A DNA stretch of 64,000 bases from Aliivibrio sp. (GTDB lineage: Bacteria; Pseudomonadota; Gammaproteobacteria; Enterobacterales; Vibrionaceae), in NCBI GenBank assembly GCA_016764915.1, contig JAESQY010000074.1:1-64000 (forward strand). Direction: 5' to 3'. Below are positions 8,965 to 17,951 of this stretch, piece by piece. The position numbers and the translations under genes are program-made. The notes beneath the pieces are model-generated. The model had not been told where the DNA came from and searched no databases. It saw only the letters and a program-made list of their open reading frames with translations. Each line of letters opens with the position of its first letter. Within the stretch, counting starts at the first letter, position 1.

Positions 8965-9851
8965 TATCAGAATCGATAATGAAGCTTGATGGCGGTGATA
9001 TTGCGATGCGCACCATTGGGGATACAGACGCGGAATATACGTTTTTGTTTTTACACGGCTGGCAGGATAATTGTGCCACTTTTGATACGACAATAAGCGC
9101 TGTTTTTGAATTAAGTGACGTGCATTATTGTGTGAGTTTCGATTGGGCCGGACACGGGTGGTCGACTTTCAGAGGTGCAAATGATTTCTATCACTTTGCT
9201 GATTATGTTGATTTACTGCATCAAGTTATTGCACGATTGCCCAATAACAAATTGATCATTATTGGGCACTCTTTAGGGGCACTGGTGGCAAGCTGTTATT
9301 GTGCTGCTTTCCCTGAAAAAGTGTTTACACTGGTTATGATTGAAGGGCTTGGACCTTTAAGTGAACCAAGTGACAACGCCTCTAAACGATTGAGAGAAGG
9401 GGTTTTGAGTCGTAGTAGAGTTAGACTTAAACCTTCTAGAGCGTTAAAAAATAAAGAAGAAGCCTTGTTTTTAAGAAGCCAAGTAAATCAACTCCCAGAA
9501 GTATTATTAAAGCCAGTCGTTGATCGAGGTACCTACTTTGACGGAGAAGCCGTTAGGTGGAGTCATGATCCAAAACTAAAGTGTGATTCCCTCTATAGAA
9601 TGTCTGAAGCGCAAGCGTTGGATATTGTGAGTCATATAGAGTGTCCAGTATTGGCTATTTTAGGTGAAAAAGGTTATTCCAGGTTGAAAAACATGCACGC
9701 TAGAATTGAATGCTTTAAACAGATAGAGCTAGAAACCATGGAGGGTGGGCATCACTGCCATTTGGAAAACCCTAAGTTAACCGCTATGCGTATTATTGCG
9801 CATGTAAAATCTGTTAACCAATCATTAACATCGTACAGCGTCCAGAGTTAA
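8961..9851 (+). CDS. Alpha/beta hydrolase
   Basis: A 296-residue alpha/beta hydrolase. The oxyanion segment is LHGWQDN (31-37), the nucleophile elbow is GHSLGA with Ser104, and the late histidine lies in GGHHCHLENP. The lid-like middle portion (about 130-220) is charged. No signal peptide is visible, so it is cytoplasmic. The substrate is unknown. Its position directly before fadD and translational coupling to yeaY (ATGA overlap) make an esterase or thioesterase role in lipid metabolism possible, but this is inference. The ATG at 8961 is chosen over upstream in-frame starts because homologous sequence begins about here. Confidence 0.85.
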   Translation: MISESIMKLDGGDIAMRTIGDTDAEYTFLFLHGWQDNCATFDTTISAVFELSDVHYCVSFDWAGHGWSTFRGANDFYHFADYVDLLHQVIARLPNNKLIIIGHSLGALVASCYCAAFPEKVFTLVMIEGLGPLSEPSDNASKRLREGVLSRSRVRLKPSRALKNKEEALFLRSQVNQLPEVLLKPVVDRGTYFDGEAVRWSHDPKLKCDSLYRMSEAQALDIVSHIECPVLAILGEKGYSRLKNMHARIECFKQIELETMEGGHHCHLENPKLTAMRIIAHVKSVNQSLTSYSVQS

Positions 9852-9965
9852 ATTTAATATTTGATCAAAATCATGAGCACTTTATACTCTCATTTAGAGT
9901 AACTACTCAGCTTATGATTGTGACTGTAAATAGAATAATAAATAGATAAATAAAGGAGAAACAGC

Positions 9966-11642
9966 GTGGAAAAAATGTGGCTTTCGCGTTATCCGCAGGA
10001 TGTGCCAGCGGAGATCAACCCAGACGCGTATCAATCGCTGTTAGAAATGTTTGAAACGTCGGTACATAAATTTGCAGATCAACCTGCCTATAACAATATG
10101 GGTACGGTAATGACTTTCCGAAAGCTGGAAGAGCGTAGCCGAGCTTTTGCTGCTTATTTGCAAAATGAGCTGAAGTTAAAAAAAGGCGATCGTGTTGCCT
10201 TAATGATGCCCAATCTACTGCAATACCCGATAGCGCTGTTTGGTATTTTGCGTGCAGGTTTAGTGGTGGTTAACGTTAATCCACTGTATACCCCTCGTGA
10301 ATTAGAGCATCAACTGATTGATTCAGGTGCTCAAACTATCGTTATTGTTTCCAATTTTGCTCATACTTTAGAAGCCGTAGTTGATAAGACAGATATTAAA
10401 AATGTGATATTAACTAACCTAGGAGATCAGCTGCCTAGAGCCAAAGGCACGTTAGTTAACTTTGTGGTCAAATACGTGAAGAGAATGGTGCCAAAATATC
10501 ATCTTCCCGGTGCTATTTCGATGCGTAAAACACTGCAACGTGGTCGCCGATTACAGTACATTAAACCTTTTATGAAAGGTGATGACATTGCATTTTTACA
10601 ATACACTGGTGGTACGACAGGTGTAGCGAAAGGGGCAGTTCTTACTCATCGTAATATGTTGGCTAACTTGCTCCAAGCAAAAGGTGCATATGGACCGGTA
10701 TTGTTTGAAGGTCGAGAAATCGTGATTACAGCACTGCCGCTGTATCATGTTTTTGCGTTAACAGTGAATTGTCTTTTGTTCATAGAGATGGGTGGACTCA
10801 ATGTATTGATCACTAACCCTCGCGACATTCCTGCTTTTGTTAAAGAGTTAAAAAATCACGTATTCACCACCATCACTGGGGTAAATACGCTGTTTAATGC
10901 TCTGTTAAATAATGAAGACTTCCATGAACTCAATTTTGAAAATCTGCACCTTTCAGTGGGTGGAGGCATGGCAGTACAGCGTTCAGTGGCCGAGAAGTGG
11001 AAAAAAATCACCGGTAATCACCTTTTAGAGGGCTACGGCTTAACCGAAAGCTCACCATTAGTTGCTGCTTACCCTTATGACCTAGAAGTGTATAACGGTT
11101 CAATTGGTCTACCTGTACCGTCGACCGATATTCGAATTGTTGACGAAGAGGGAATGGTATTAGCACAAGACCAAATTGGTGAGTTACAGGTGAAAGGACC
11201 TCAAGTTATGAGAGGTTACTGGAATCGTAAAGGGGCGACTAAAGAAGTTCTTACGGAAGATGGCTGGTTATCAACCGGTGATATTGTTAAATTTGATGAG
11301 CAGGGCTTCTTGCATATTGTCGATCGTAAAAAAGATATGATCATTGTGTCTGGTTTTAACGTTTACCCGAATGAAATTGAAGATGTGGTTGCGTTACACG
11401 ACAAAGTTCTTGAAGTTGCGGCGGTGGGTAAGCCTAACGATGCGACTGGCGAAGCGGTTCGTCTCTGTGTCGTTAAACGAGACGATTCATTGACTAAAGA
11501 TGAATTAATTGCTCACTGTAGAAAGCATTTAACTGCATATAAAATTCCGCGCATAGTTGAGTTTAGGGATGAACTACCAAAAAGCAATATTGGTAAAATT
11601 TTGCGACGTGTCTTAAGAGACGAACATAAAGCTAAATCATAA
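9966..11642 (+). CDS. fadD: Long-chain fatty acid-CoA ligase
   Basis: FadD activates long-chain fatty acids to acyl-CoA with ATP at the inner membrane, the entry step of beta-oxidation. The ATP/AMP signature [12 protein letters not shown] is at 213-224. The region GYGLTE and the FACS segment around [20 protein letters not shown] are present, with the adenylation lysine near the C-terminus in [12 protein letters not shown]. It is 558 residues against 561 in E. coli. GTG start, preceded by a strong AAGGAG. The 114-base leader shows no FadR-like TGGTCNGACCA palindrome, unlike fadH in this window. Confidence 0.96.
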   Translation: MEKMWLSRYPQDVPAEINPDAYQSLLEMFETSVHKFADQPAYNNMGTVMTFRKLEERSRAFAAYLQNELKLKKGDRVALMMPNLLQYPIALFGILRAGLVVVNVNPLYTPRELEHQLIDSGAQTIVIVSNFAHTLEAVVDKTDIKNVILTNLGDQLPRAKGTLVNFVVKYVKRMVPKYHLPGAISMRKTLQRGRRLQYIKPFMKGDDIAFLQYTGGTTGVAKGAVLTHRNMLANLLQAKGAYGPVLFEGREIVITALPLYHVFALTVNCLLFIEMGGLNVLITNPRDIPAFVKELKNHVFTTITGVNTLFNALLNNEDFHELNFENLHLSVGGGMAVQRSVAEKWKKITGNHLLEGYGLTESSPLVAAYPYDLEVYNGSIGLPVPSTDIRIVDEEGMVLAQDQIGELQVKGPQVMRGYWNRKGATKEVLTEDGWLSTGDIVKFDEQGFLHIVDRKKDMIIVSGFNVYPNEIEDVVALHDKVLEVAAVGKPNDATGEAVRLCVVKRDDSLTKDELIAHCRKHLTAYKIPRIVEFRDELPKSNIGKILRRVLRDEHKAKS

Positions 11643-11648
11643 ACTTTT

Positions 11649-11678
11649 GAGGCTAGCCACTGTGCTAGCCTCTTTTTT
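11649..11678 (+). terminator. fadD terminator
   Basis: A perfect nine-base stem, GAGGCTAGC / GCTAGCCTC, followed by six T residues. Confidence 0.88.
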
Positions 11679-11727
11679 ACACTAATGTTAACATTATGCA
11701 TACTATATACACTGATGAGGGCATAAT

Positions 11728-11946
11728 GTGAACCAATCAGAGTCTAAGAGCACTAACACAAAATCGCCTGGAATATTAAGTGTATTACAGAGCGTTATCG
11801 CTGCTATGTTTGGCGTACAAACCGATAAAAAACGTCAACAAGATTTTAAAGCAGGCCATTTTAAATATTATGCAGTAGCTGGCGTTATGATGGCTGCATT
11901 ATTGGTGTTTACTCTTATCTCTATCGTGAATATTGTATTGTCTTAA
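11728..11946 (+). CDS. DUF2970 family membrane protein
   Basis: A 72-residue protein with one membrane segment at about 49-71 (YAVAGVMMAALLVFTLISIV) and a conserved N-terminal part (SVLQSVIAAMFGVQ, DFKAGHF) typical of DUF2970. The function is unknown. The start is GTG at 11728 with GAGGG upstream. It stands alone between fadD and rnd and is absent at this place in E. coli. Confidence 0.82.
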   Translation: MNQSESKSTNTKSPGILSVLQSVIAAMFGVQTDKKRQQDFKAGHFKYYAVAGVMMAALLVFTLISIVNIVLS

Positions 11947-11985
11947 CTGCATTTTCTGCAGCGAATATAAATTGAGAAAATTATT

Positions 11986-13104
11986 TTGAATTTTGAAATC
12001 ATTACCGATCATCAACGATTGACTGAAGTGTGTGCAATTGTCAGTAAAAAAGAGTACTTAATGGTGGATACGGAATTTGTACGAACTCGTACTTTGTATC
12101 CAAAATTAGGGTTGATTCAAATATACGATGGTGAAATTCTGGCGTTGATTGATCCGATTGAAATCGAAGATATGTCTCCTTTTTGGCAAGTATTGAAAGA
12201 CCCGCAAGTCACCAAAGTACTGCACGCCTGTGGTGAAGATTTAGAAGTATTCCAACACTATGCTGGCTGTATGCCCTCTCCGATGCTCGATACACAGATT
12301 ATGGCCTCTTTTCTGGGCTATGGTATGTCGGCAGGTTTTGCCAGTTTAGTGAAAGATTTTCTTGACGTTGAGTTGGACAAAGGTGAATCTCGCACCGATT
12401 GGTTAGCAAGACCATTAACCAGTAAACAGCAAGATTACGCTGCGGCCGATGTTTATTACCTTCTGCCTATGTTTGAGTTGATAAAGCAACAGGTCATAGA
12501 TTCGGGTTGGTGGGAAGCTGTTGAACAGGAAACAGCGCTTATTATTTCAAAAAGACAGAGTATTAAAAATCCTGAAAAATCCTATCTAGACATTAAAAAT
12601 GCTTGGCAGCTTCAACCCAATCAATTAGCACAATTAAAAATATTAGCAAAATGGCGTTTGGAAGAGGCAAGAAGACGAGACTTAGCGCTTAACTTCGTGG
12701 TTAAGGAGCTCAGTATCTGGAAGATGGCGTATTATAACTTGCGCAGTAAAGAGCAAATGCTTAAAGAGGAGTTTGATTTTAGAGAAGTGCAAAGACATGG
12801 TAATAAGCTGCTTAACCTTATGGCTGAATCCGATAACGTCTCTCAAAGTGAGTATCCTGAAAAAATAGCCCGTTTGATGGATTTTCCTCACTACAAGCAG
12901 ATATTTAAGCTATTAAAAGATCAAGTTAAAATTGTCTCTGAAGAGTGCGGTTTAGCAACTGAATTTTTAGCCTCTAAGAAGCAGTTAAATCAGTTTTTGT
13001 CTTCCCAATGGAAGCACTCAGATAGTGTTGGTATGACACCGGATGTATTGAGTGGTTGGCGTAAAGAGCTATTACAACAGAAACTGCTAGCGGTTATTGC
13101 TTAA
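11986..13104 (+). CDS. rnd: Ribonuclease D
   Basis: RNase D is a 3'-5' exoribonuclease that trims tRNA 3' ends. The DEDD exonuclease domain begins with Asp28 and Glu30 in MVDTEFVRTRT. The middle motif HACGEDLEVF and the late CTSKQQDYAAADVYYL-like segment complete the site, and an HRDC domain follows from about residue 208. It is 372 residues, like E. coli (375). The start is TTG at 11986. The position between fadD and minE is the E. coli order. The stop codon is inside a 16-bp tandem repeat. Confidence 0.93.
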   Translation: MNFEIITDHQRLTEVCAIVSKKEYLMVDTEFVRTRTLYPKLGLIQIYDGEILALIDPIEIEDMSPFWQVLKDPQVTKVLHACGEDLEVFQHYAGCMPSPMLDTQIMASFLGYGMSAGFASLVKDFLDVELDKGESRTDWLARPLTSKQQDYAAADVYYLLPMFELIKQQVIDSGWWEAVEQETALIISKRQSIKNPEKSYLDIKNAWQLQPNQLAQLKILAKWRLEEARRRDLALNFVVKELSIWKMAYYNLRSKEQMLKEEFDFREVQRHGNKLLNLMAESDNVSQSEYPEKIARLMDFPHYKQIFKLLKDQVKIVSEECGLATEFLASKKQLNQFLSSQWKHSDSVGMTPDVLSGWRKELLQQKLLAVIA

Positions 13105-13126
13105 TTCATATATTGCTTAATTCATA
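13095..13126. repeat. Two perfect tandem copies of a 16-bp unit
   Basis: TATTGCTTAATTCATA is repeated exactly twice with no gap. The first copy contains the rnd stop codon and its last two sense codons; the second is outside the gene. Confidence 0.9.
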
Positions 13127-13131
13127 AAATG

Positions 13132-13166
13132 AGTAGCCAGCGGATCACTTCACTGGCTATTTTTTA
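13132..13166. terminator. Terminator between rnd and minE
   Basis: TAGCCAG pairs with CTGGCTA around a 12-base loop and is followed by seven T residues. It ends rnd and may also act on minE from the other side, although the A-run there is weak. Confidence 0.75.
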
Positions 13167-13169
13167 TCT

Positions 13170-13433
13170 CTATTTACTGTGTTCATCATCAGGTAGAGTT
13201 ACATTGAGCTCCAATACTGAAATGTCGTCTTCTGTTTGTTCAAAAGCAACAGTGACATGATCAGGGTTTACATTAACGTATTTTCTGATCACTTTTAGAA
13301 TGTCCTCTTTTAGTTGAGGAAGATAGGTCGGTGCTGGCCCTTTTCTACGCTCTGCTACAATGATCTGCAAACGCTCTTTTGCAATATTGGCAGTCACTTT
13401 TTTCTTCGATCTGAAAAATTCTAGAATAGCCAT
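13170..13433 (-). CDS. minE: Cell division topological specificity factor MinE
   Basis: MinE stimulates the MinD ATPase and drives pole-to-pole oscillation that keeps MinCD away from mid-cell. It is 87 residues. The MinD-interacting helix region [16 protein letters not shown] (18-33) is nearly identical to E. coli, followed by the dimerising topological domain. The start codon overlaps the minD stop by one base, so the two are translationally coupled in a minC-minD-minE operon. Confidence 0.97.
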   Translation of the reverse strand: MAILEFFRSKKKVTANIAKERLQIIVAERRKGPAPTYLPQLKEDILKVIRKYVNVNPDHVTVAFEQTEDDISVLELNVTLPDDEHSK

Positions 13434-14248
13434 TACTTACCCCCAAAAATTCGTTTGAATAGACTCTTTTTCTCTTCTTCTAAGAACTTAAATGGAACCT
13501 CATCACCAAGAAGTCTAGCAACTGCATCTTTATAAGCAATGGCTGCATCGGTTTCACTATCAAAAATAACAGGGATTCCTTTATTGGATGCATTGAGTAC
13601 TGATTGGCTCTCTGGAATGACGCCAAGTAAAGGAATGTTTAAGATCTCTTCAACATCCTGAACGCTGAGCATCTCACCGAGATTAACTCGCTCAGGTGAA
13701 TAGCGGGTTAGTAGCAAATGCTGCTTTACGGGTTCTAGGTTATTTTCAGCGCGGTAAGACTTCGCATCTAAGATACCTAAAATTCTGTCAGAATCTCGCA
13801 CCGATGAAACTTCAGGATTTGTGGTTACAATGGCTTCATCAGCGAAGTAGAGTGCCATGAATGCACCTAATTCTATCCCTGCGGGTGAATCACAAATAAT
13901 AAATTCAAACCCCATCTCCTTCAGATCGCTCAGTACTTTTTGTACTCCATCCATAGTTAATGCATCTTTGTCACGAGTTTGAGAAGCAGGCAGAATGTGT
14001 AAATTGCTAACACGTTTATCTTTGATCAGAGCTTGGTTAAGTGATGCTTCTTGATTGATGACATTCACAAAGTCATAAACGACTCTGCGTTCACAGCCCA
14101 TAATAAGATCTAGATTTCTAAGACCAATATCAAAATCAATAACAACGGTTTTTTTTCCTGCTAGAGCAAGGCCAGAAGCGATTGCTGAGCTTGATGTGGT
14201 TTTACCAACTCCACCTTTACCTGAGGTAATCACGATAATACGTGCCAT
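13433..14248 (-). CDS. minD: Septum site-determining ATPase MinD
   Basis: A deviant Walker ATPase that binds the membrane as an ATP dimer and recruits MinC and MinE. The deviant Walker A is GKGGVGKTT (10-18). Conserved [11 protein letters not shown] follows, and the C-terminal amphipathic membrane-targeting helix is [12 protein letters not shown]. It is 271 residues (E. coli 270). It lies 21 bases behind minC. Confidence 0.98.
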   Translation of the reverse strand: MARIIVITSGKGGVGKTTSSSAIASGLALAGKKTVVIDFDIGLRNLDLIMGCERRVVYDFVNVINQEASLNQALIKDKRVSNLHILPASQTRDKDALTMDGVQKVLSDLKEMGFEFIICDSPAGIELGAFMALYFADEAIVTTNPEVSSVRDSDRILGILDAKSYRAENNLEPVKQHLLLTRYSPERVNLGEMLSVQDVEEILNIPLLGVIPESQSVLNASNKGIPVIFDSETDAAIAYKDAVARLLGDEVPFKFLEEEKKSLFKRIFGGK

Positions 14249-14269
14249 CTCTTAAATTCCTTATAATAA

Positions 14270-14932
14270 TTATATAGAGAGTGTTTCAATGCTTAAATGG
14301 TCATCGATCATTGAGATCATGACACTACTTTTCCAATGTTGGTCTTCGATTTTATCGCTGAGCCAGTAGTTACCAGCAATGGATATTAGTTCCGATTGCA
14401 AATTGTTACAGAAAATCTTAGCTCCTTTTTGTCCACTGGCACCAGCAATAGCCCTTCCTCTAAGTGTGCCATAAATGTGGATGCTGCCATCGGCAATAAT
14501 TTCAGCTCCAGGGCTGACATTATTTAAAATAACCAGATCGCAATTACGTGCATACACTTGTTGACCAGAGCGAATAGGGGTTTTTATCACTTGAGTTGGG
14601 AGCAACTCAGTGTGATTAGTGTGATGAGGTTTAAAAGAGGTCATCACAGCAAATCCAGCTTCTCTAGCAAGAGCGAGAATACGGTTATCTTTACACCCAG
14701 TGATTCCTACCGGGATCATGCCTGCTTGTTCAACACCATTTTTAAGCTGAGAAAAGTCGATGTGAGCTGAGACCTTTTCGATATTAATTACCACAGGAGC
14801 TGAGGTGAAAAATGAGGGTGCTTGGGAGACTTTTTGTTCCAGCAGTTGCAATGCATGAGAGATATTCTCATCAGGTAAGTGAAGGACAGAAAGCGTAAAA
14901 TTACTCCCTTTTAAATCGGCGGTTTTGGTCAT
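14270..14932 (-). CDS. minC: Septum site-determining protein MinC
   Basis: MinC is the FtsZ polymerisation inhibitor. The N-terminal domain (1 to about 105) acts on FtsZ. The C-terminal beta-helix (from about 115) carries the MinD-binding segment around [16 protein letters not shown] and YGTLRGRA. It is 220 residues, usual for the family. It is the first gene of the min operon, divergent from ycgL with a 200-base gap that must hold both promoters. Confidence 0.96.
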   Translation of the reverse strand: MTKTADLKGSNFTLSVLHLPDENISHALQLLEQKVSQAPSFFTSAPVVINIEKVSAHIDFSQLKNGVEQAGMIPVGITGCKDNRILALAREAGFAVMTSFKPHHTNHTELLPTQVIKTPIRSGQQVYARNCDLVILNNVSPGAEIIADGSIHIYGTLRGRAIAGASGQKGAKIFCNNLQSELISIAGNYWLSDKIEDQHWKSSVMISMIDDHLSIETLSI

Positions 14933-15132
14933 TAATATAAATACTACTGAATTTTAAAAAAAAGATACTTGAAAGTATAAGAATACCGTAGCATGGTATA
15001 TTCAGTTGGTGATCACGGCAAGTTAACTTACTGTCAGAATCGATTTTTTGGCAGCCATAGTGGATATTGCCGGATAGAAACTTCAAATAATGATTATTGG
15101 CAACCGAGCTTTGCTAAAAAGGTGTTTTAACA

Positions 15133-15408
15133 ATGTTGTGTTCGATTTATAAAACTACAAAAAAAGAGGGTGCTTACCTTTACATCACTAAGAAAGATGA
15201 CTTCTCTCCGGTACCTGAAGAGTTAATGAAAACGTTTGGTAAACCCGTTTTTGTAATGGTGATAAAAATGGATGGTAGAACATTGGCTTTGGTTGATATT
15301 GAGAAAGTGAAAGCCTCTCTGCTTAATGATGGTTTCTTTCTACAGGTACCACCTATTCCTGAAAATTTGCTAGAGAAATATAAAGAGCAAAAAGCACAGC
15401 AAAAATAG
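15133..15408 (+). CDS. ycgL: YcgL domain protein
   Basis: A 91-residue protein of the YcgL family (an alpha/beta fold of unknown role). [16 protein letters not shown], the [13 protein letters not shown] segment and [12 protein letters not shown] are diagnostic. It is divergent from minC, the same arrangement as in E. coli. It is followed after only nine bases by the transglycosylase gene, so the two are probably one transcript. Confidence 0.9.
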   Translation: MLCSIYKTTKKEGAYLYITKKDDFSPVPEELMKTFGKPVFVMVIKMDGRTLALVDIEKVKASLLNDGFFLQVPPIPENLLEKYKEQKAQQK

Positions 15409-15417
15409 AGGCAAAAT

Positions 15418-16380
15418 ATGAAAAAAATTGGGTTGGCAGCAATTCTTGGATTTAGCGTTATCTCATCGTCTTACGCGGCAACATTTGAGCAATATGTTCT
15501 CGATTTAAAGCAAGAAGCACGCACAGTAGGCATATCTGAACCGATTATTGAACAAGCTTTTGATGGCGTTACCTATAAAGCAAAAGCGGTTAAAGCAGAC
15601 AAAAACCAACCAGAAAAAAAATTAACATTAGATCAATATATACCAAGAGCAGTGCCCAAATGGAAAATAGAGAAAGCCAGCCGACTCTATACAAAACATG
15701 AAAGTGAGCTCAATCGAATTGGCGAGCAGTTTGGTGTTCAGCCTCGATTTATTGTTGCCCTTTGGGGAGTAGAAAGTAATTTTGGACATCTGACTGGTGG
15801 CTACAATGTGATTGAAGCGTTGTCGACCTTGGCCTATGACGGTCGCAGAGAGACTTTTTTCAGAAAACAGACTATGGCTGCATTAACCATATTAGAAGAA
15901 GGGCACATTGAACCCAAAGCGATGAAGGGTTCATGGGCGGGGGCGATGGGGCAGTGTCAATTTATGCCTACCTCTTTCTTAGCTTATGCCATTGATGGTG
16001 ATGGTGATGGAAAAAAAGACATTTGGAACAATAGCAGTGATGTTTTTGCGTCTGCGGCTAACTATTTAAAGCAAGTCGGTTGGGATGATACCTATACATG
16101 GGGACGTCAAATTAACCTACCTAAGCAGTTTGATCATTCACTGTTGGGTTTAGGTAAAGAGAAAGGCAAAACCATTGCGCAGTGGCAAGAGTTAGGAGTA
16201 CGCCGTATCACAGGAAAAGCTCTGCCTAACGTTGATCTGCAAGCGTGGATGATTCAGCCTGATGATGAGAAAGGGCGTGCCTATATGGTGTATGGGAACT
16301 ATAACGCACTGATGCATTGGAACCGTTCTCACTACTTTGCACTCGCAGTTAGCCATTTGGCGGATGCGATTAAAAGATAA
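15418..16380 (+). CDS. Lytic murein transglycosylase, MltB (SLT-3) family
   Basis: Cleaves peptidoglycan glycan strands to anhydromuramyl products in the periplasm. Residues 1-20 form a signal peptide (cut before or within AATFEQ) with no lipobox cysteine, so the enzyme is soluble, unlike E. coli MltB. The catalytic glutamate is Glu119 in ALWGVESNFG. GAMGQCQFMPTSFLAYA is the family motif, and DGDGDGKKD near residue 193 is the EF-hand-like calcium loop known from Slt35. It is 320 residues. RBS AGAGGC before ATG at 15418. Confidence 0.92.
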   Translation: MKKIGLAAILGFSVISSSYAATFEQYVLDLKQEARTVGISEPIIEQAFDGVTYKAKAVKADKNQPEKKLTLDQYIPRAVPKWKIEKASRLYTKHESELNRIGEQFGVQPRFIVALWGVESNFGHLTGGYNVIEALSTLAYDGRRETFFRKQTMAALTILEEGHIEPKAMKGSWAGAMGQCQFMPTSFLAYAIDGDGDGKKDIWNNSSDVFASAANYLKQVGWDDTYTWGRQINLPKQFDHSLLGLGKEKGKTIAQWQELGVRRITGKALPNVDLQAWMIQPDDEKGRAYMVYGNYNALMHWNRSHYFALAVSHLADAIKR

Positions 16381-16383
16381 CAA

Positions 16384-16411
16384 AAAGGCCTGCTAAGGCC
16401 TTTATTTATTA
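16384..16411. terminator. Weak terminator between the transglycosylase gene and folD
   Basis: AAAGGCC / GGCCTTT stem with a short loop and A- and T-rich flanks; the T-run is interrupted. Confidence 0.5.
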
Positions 16412-16427
16412 ATGGAGGATAGCAATG

Positions 16428-17282
16428 TTAGCTGTGAAATTGTTCGCAAGCTAATAAGGTATTCTCAATTAATGAAGCGACGGTCATAGGACCAACCCCA
16501 CCAGGTACGGGTGTGATATATTTTGCTCTACTCTTCGCTACACCGTACTCAACATCACCTGCTAATTTACCTGAATCTAAACGGTTGATACCGACATCAA
16601 TAACCGTGGCTCCCTCTTTTATCCAGTTACCTGGAATAAAGTTGGGTTTACCGACCGCAACAACAATCAGATCGGCTTGGCGTACATGGGACTCTAAATC
16701 CTTGGTGAAACGATGACAGGTGGTTGTGGTACAACCGGCGAGAAGTAGCTCTAAAGTCATTGGGCGACCGACAATGTTTGATGCACCCACAACAACAGCA
16801 TGCATCCCTCTAATATCAATATTATAACGCTCAAGAAGAGTGATGATGCCTTTTGGCGTGCATGAACGCAGTTTAGGAATACGCTGGCTTAGGCGGCCGA
16901 CATTATAAGGGTGGAATCCATCAACATCTTTTTCTGGTGTAATTTTTTCAAGCACTTTAGTCGTATCAATACCGGCAGGCAGAGGAAGTTGTACCAATAT
17001 GCCATCAATAGTTGGATCTTGATTCAAACTCTCAATCATATCAAGAAGCTCTGCCTCGGTTGAGGTGGCTGGAAGGTCGAATGATTTAGAGACAAAACCA
17101 ACCTCTTCACATGCCGCGCGTTTGCTGCCTACATATACTTGAGATGCTGGATCGCTTCCTACTAATATAACGGCTAACCCTGGAGCTCTTAAACCCGCTT
17201 CAACACGTGCGGCTACCCTTGCTTTTACTTCTGTTCGGACGGTTTGTGAAATCAATTTACCATCAATAATCTGGGCGGTCAT
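16428..17282 (-). CDS. folD: Methylenetetrahydrofolate dehydrogenase / cyclohydrolase
   Basis: This bifunctional enzyme interconverts 5,10-methylene-THF, 5,10-methenyl-THF and 10-formyl-THF with NADP. YVGSK (50-54) supplies the catalytic Tyr and Lys. LVQLPLP and PGGVGPMT are the two FolD signature segments, and [12 protein letters not shown] is the dinucleotide-binding loop. It is 284 residues (E. coli 288). It is transcribed alone, divergent from the tRNA gene. Confidence 0.97.
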   Translation of the reverse strand: MTAQIIDGKLISQTVRTEVKARVAARVEAGLRAPGLAVILVGSDPASQVYVGSKRAACEEVGFVSKSFDLPATSTEAELLDMIESLNQDPTIDGILVQLPLPAGIDTTKVLEKITPEKDVDGFHPYNVGRLSQRIPKLRSCTPKGIITLLERYNIDIRGMHAVVVGASNIVGRPMTLELLLAGCTTTTCHRFTKDLESHVRQADLIVVAVGKPNFIPGNWIKEGATVIDVGINRLDSGKLAGDVEYGVAKSRAKYITPVPGGVGPMTVASLIENTLLACEQFHS

Positions 17283-17494
17283 ACATTTCCTTTGAATTGT
17301 TCAGGCGAGAAACTGAGCGTATTGTGCCAGAAAGTGTGAACAACATCCACAAAGCAACCGTTTGCCTTTTTGTCTTTTAAAAATAAATAAATAGTAAAGT
17401 AATAGCAATGTGCAATACTTTGTTTAAAAAGTAGGCGAGCTGGTCTGTTTTTGTGCATTTGAACCGTATAATAGTAAATAAATGGATAAAATCA

Positions 17495-17522
17495 TTGACG
17501 TTAAACAGTGAGTTCGTATAAT
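17495..17522 (+). promoter_or_regulatory. Sigma-70 promoter for tRNA-Arg
   Basis: The -35 box is TTGACG (17495-17500) and the -10 box is TATAAT (17517-17522), with a 16-base spacer. A GC-rich discriminator (TCCGGCTC) follows. The predicted start is about 7 bases before the mature tRNA. Confidence 0.8.
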
Positions 17523-17536
17523 TCCGGCTCTACAAC

Positions 17537-17613
17537 GCGCCCTTAGCTCAGCTGGATAGAGCACGTCCCTTCTAAGGATGTGGTCGCAGGTTCGAATCCT
17601 GCAGGGCGCACCA
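17537..17613 (+). tRNA. tRNA-Arg (anticodon TCT)
   Basis: A complete cloverleaf with encoded CCA. The acceptor GCGCCCT pairs with AGGGCGC. The D arm is AGCTCAGCTGGATAGAGC, the anticodon loop is CTTCTAA (anticodon TCT, reading AGA), and the T arm contains GGTTCGAATCC. It is followed at once by a strong terminator, so it is a monocistronic tRNA. Confidence 0.97.
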
Positions 17614-17619
17614 AATTCG

Positions 17620-17655
17620 AAAAGTCCGTGAGAGTTAATCTTACGGACTTTTTTC
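17620..17655 (+). terminator. tRNA-Arg terminator
   Basis: AAGTCCGTGAGA pairs with TCTTACGGACTT (one G-U) and is followed by a T-run. Confidence 0.88.
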
Positions 17656-17737
17656 GTTTAATAGTGAAAATAAATTGTTTTTGGGTTGAAAAGAGATTTT
17701 TCCGCCCCAATTTCACAAAAAGGAAATAAAACGAACT

Positions 17738-17798
17738 GAGATTACGGCTCGAACTCGACAGATGTTGACCATATGGCTACAATGTCGCCCCTAATCTA
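17738..17798 (-). other. tRNA-like remnant (possible pseudo-tRNA)
   Basis: Read on the minus strand, the ends AGATTA and TAATCT pair as an acceptor-like helix. Near the 3' side is GAGTTCGAGCC, shaped like a T arm, and in the middle TTGTAGCC-ATATGGTCAA looks like an anticodon arm. The T stem does not pair properly and a D arm is missing. It may be a decayed tRNA or only a chance structure. Confidence 0.3.
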
Positions 17799-17866
17799 AA
17801 AGTTTAGTTATTACTGTTCAGATTTTGAATAGTGTCTCTCGATACCTAGTATCACGAATTATAGGC

Positions 17867-17931
17867 GTTACGGTTTTCCGTAACACATGAATGCAGTCAG
17901 AATTGTCTGACATGCAGCTCAGAATTCTGAG
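17867..17931 (+). promoter_or_regulatory. Structured leader of tig with three hairpins
   Basis: GTTACGG-TTTT-CCGTAAC (17867-17884), GTCAGA-ATTG-TCTGAC (17896-17911) and the perfect palindrome CTCAGAATTCTGAG (17918-17931) follow one another just before the tig ribosome site. None has a T-run, so these are not simple terminators. Confidence 0.55.
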
Positions 17932-17951
17932 TCAGTTTGAGGTTTAAAATA

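Larger units (their letters stand above)
17614..17951. other. Intergenic region between tRNA-Arg and tig
   Basis: After the tRNA terminator this 338-base stretch holds a tRNA-like remnant (about 17738-17798) and a leader with three hairpins before tig. No coding sequence is visible. Confidence 0.7.

Noticed and set aside
9852-9965. Search for a FadR operator upstream of fadD
   Set aside because: No TGGT half-site or palindrome is present in this leader.
15985-16020. GATGGTGATGG repeats that look like a small tandem array
   Set aside because: They encode the DGDGDGKKD calcium-binding loop of the transglycosylase.
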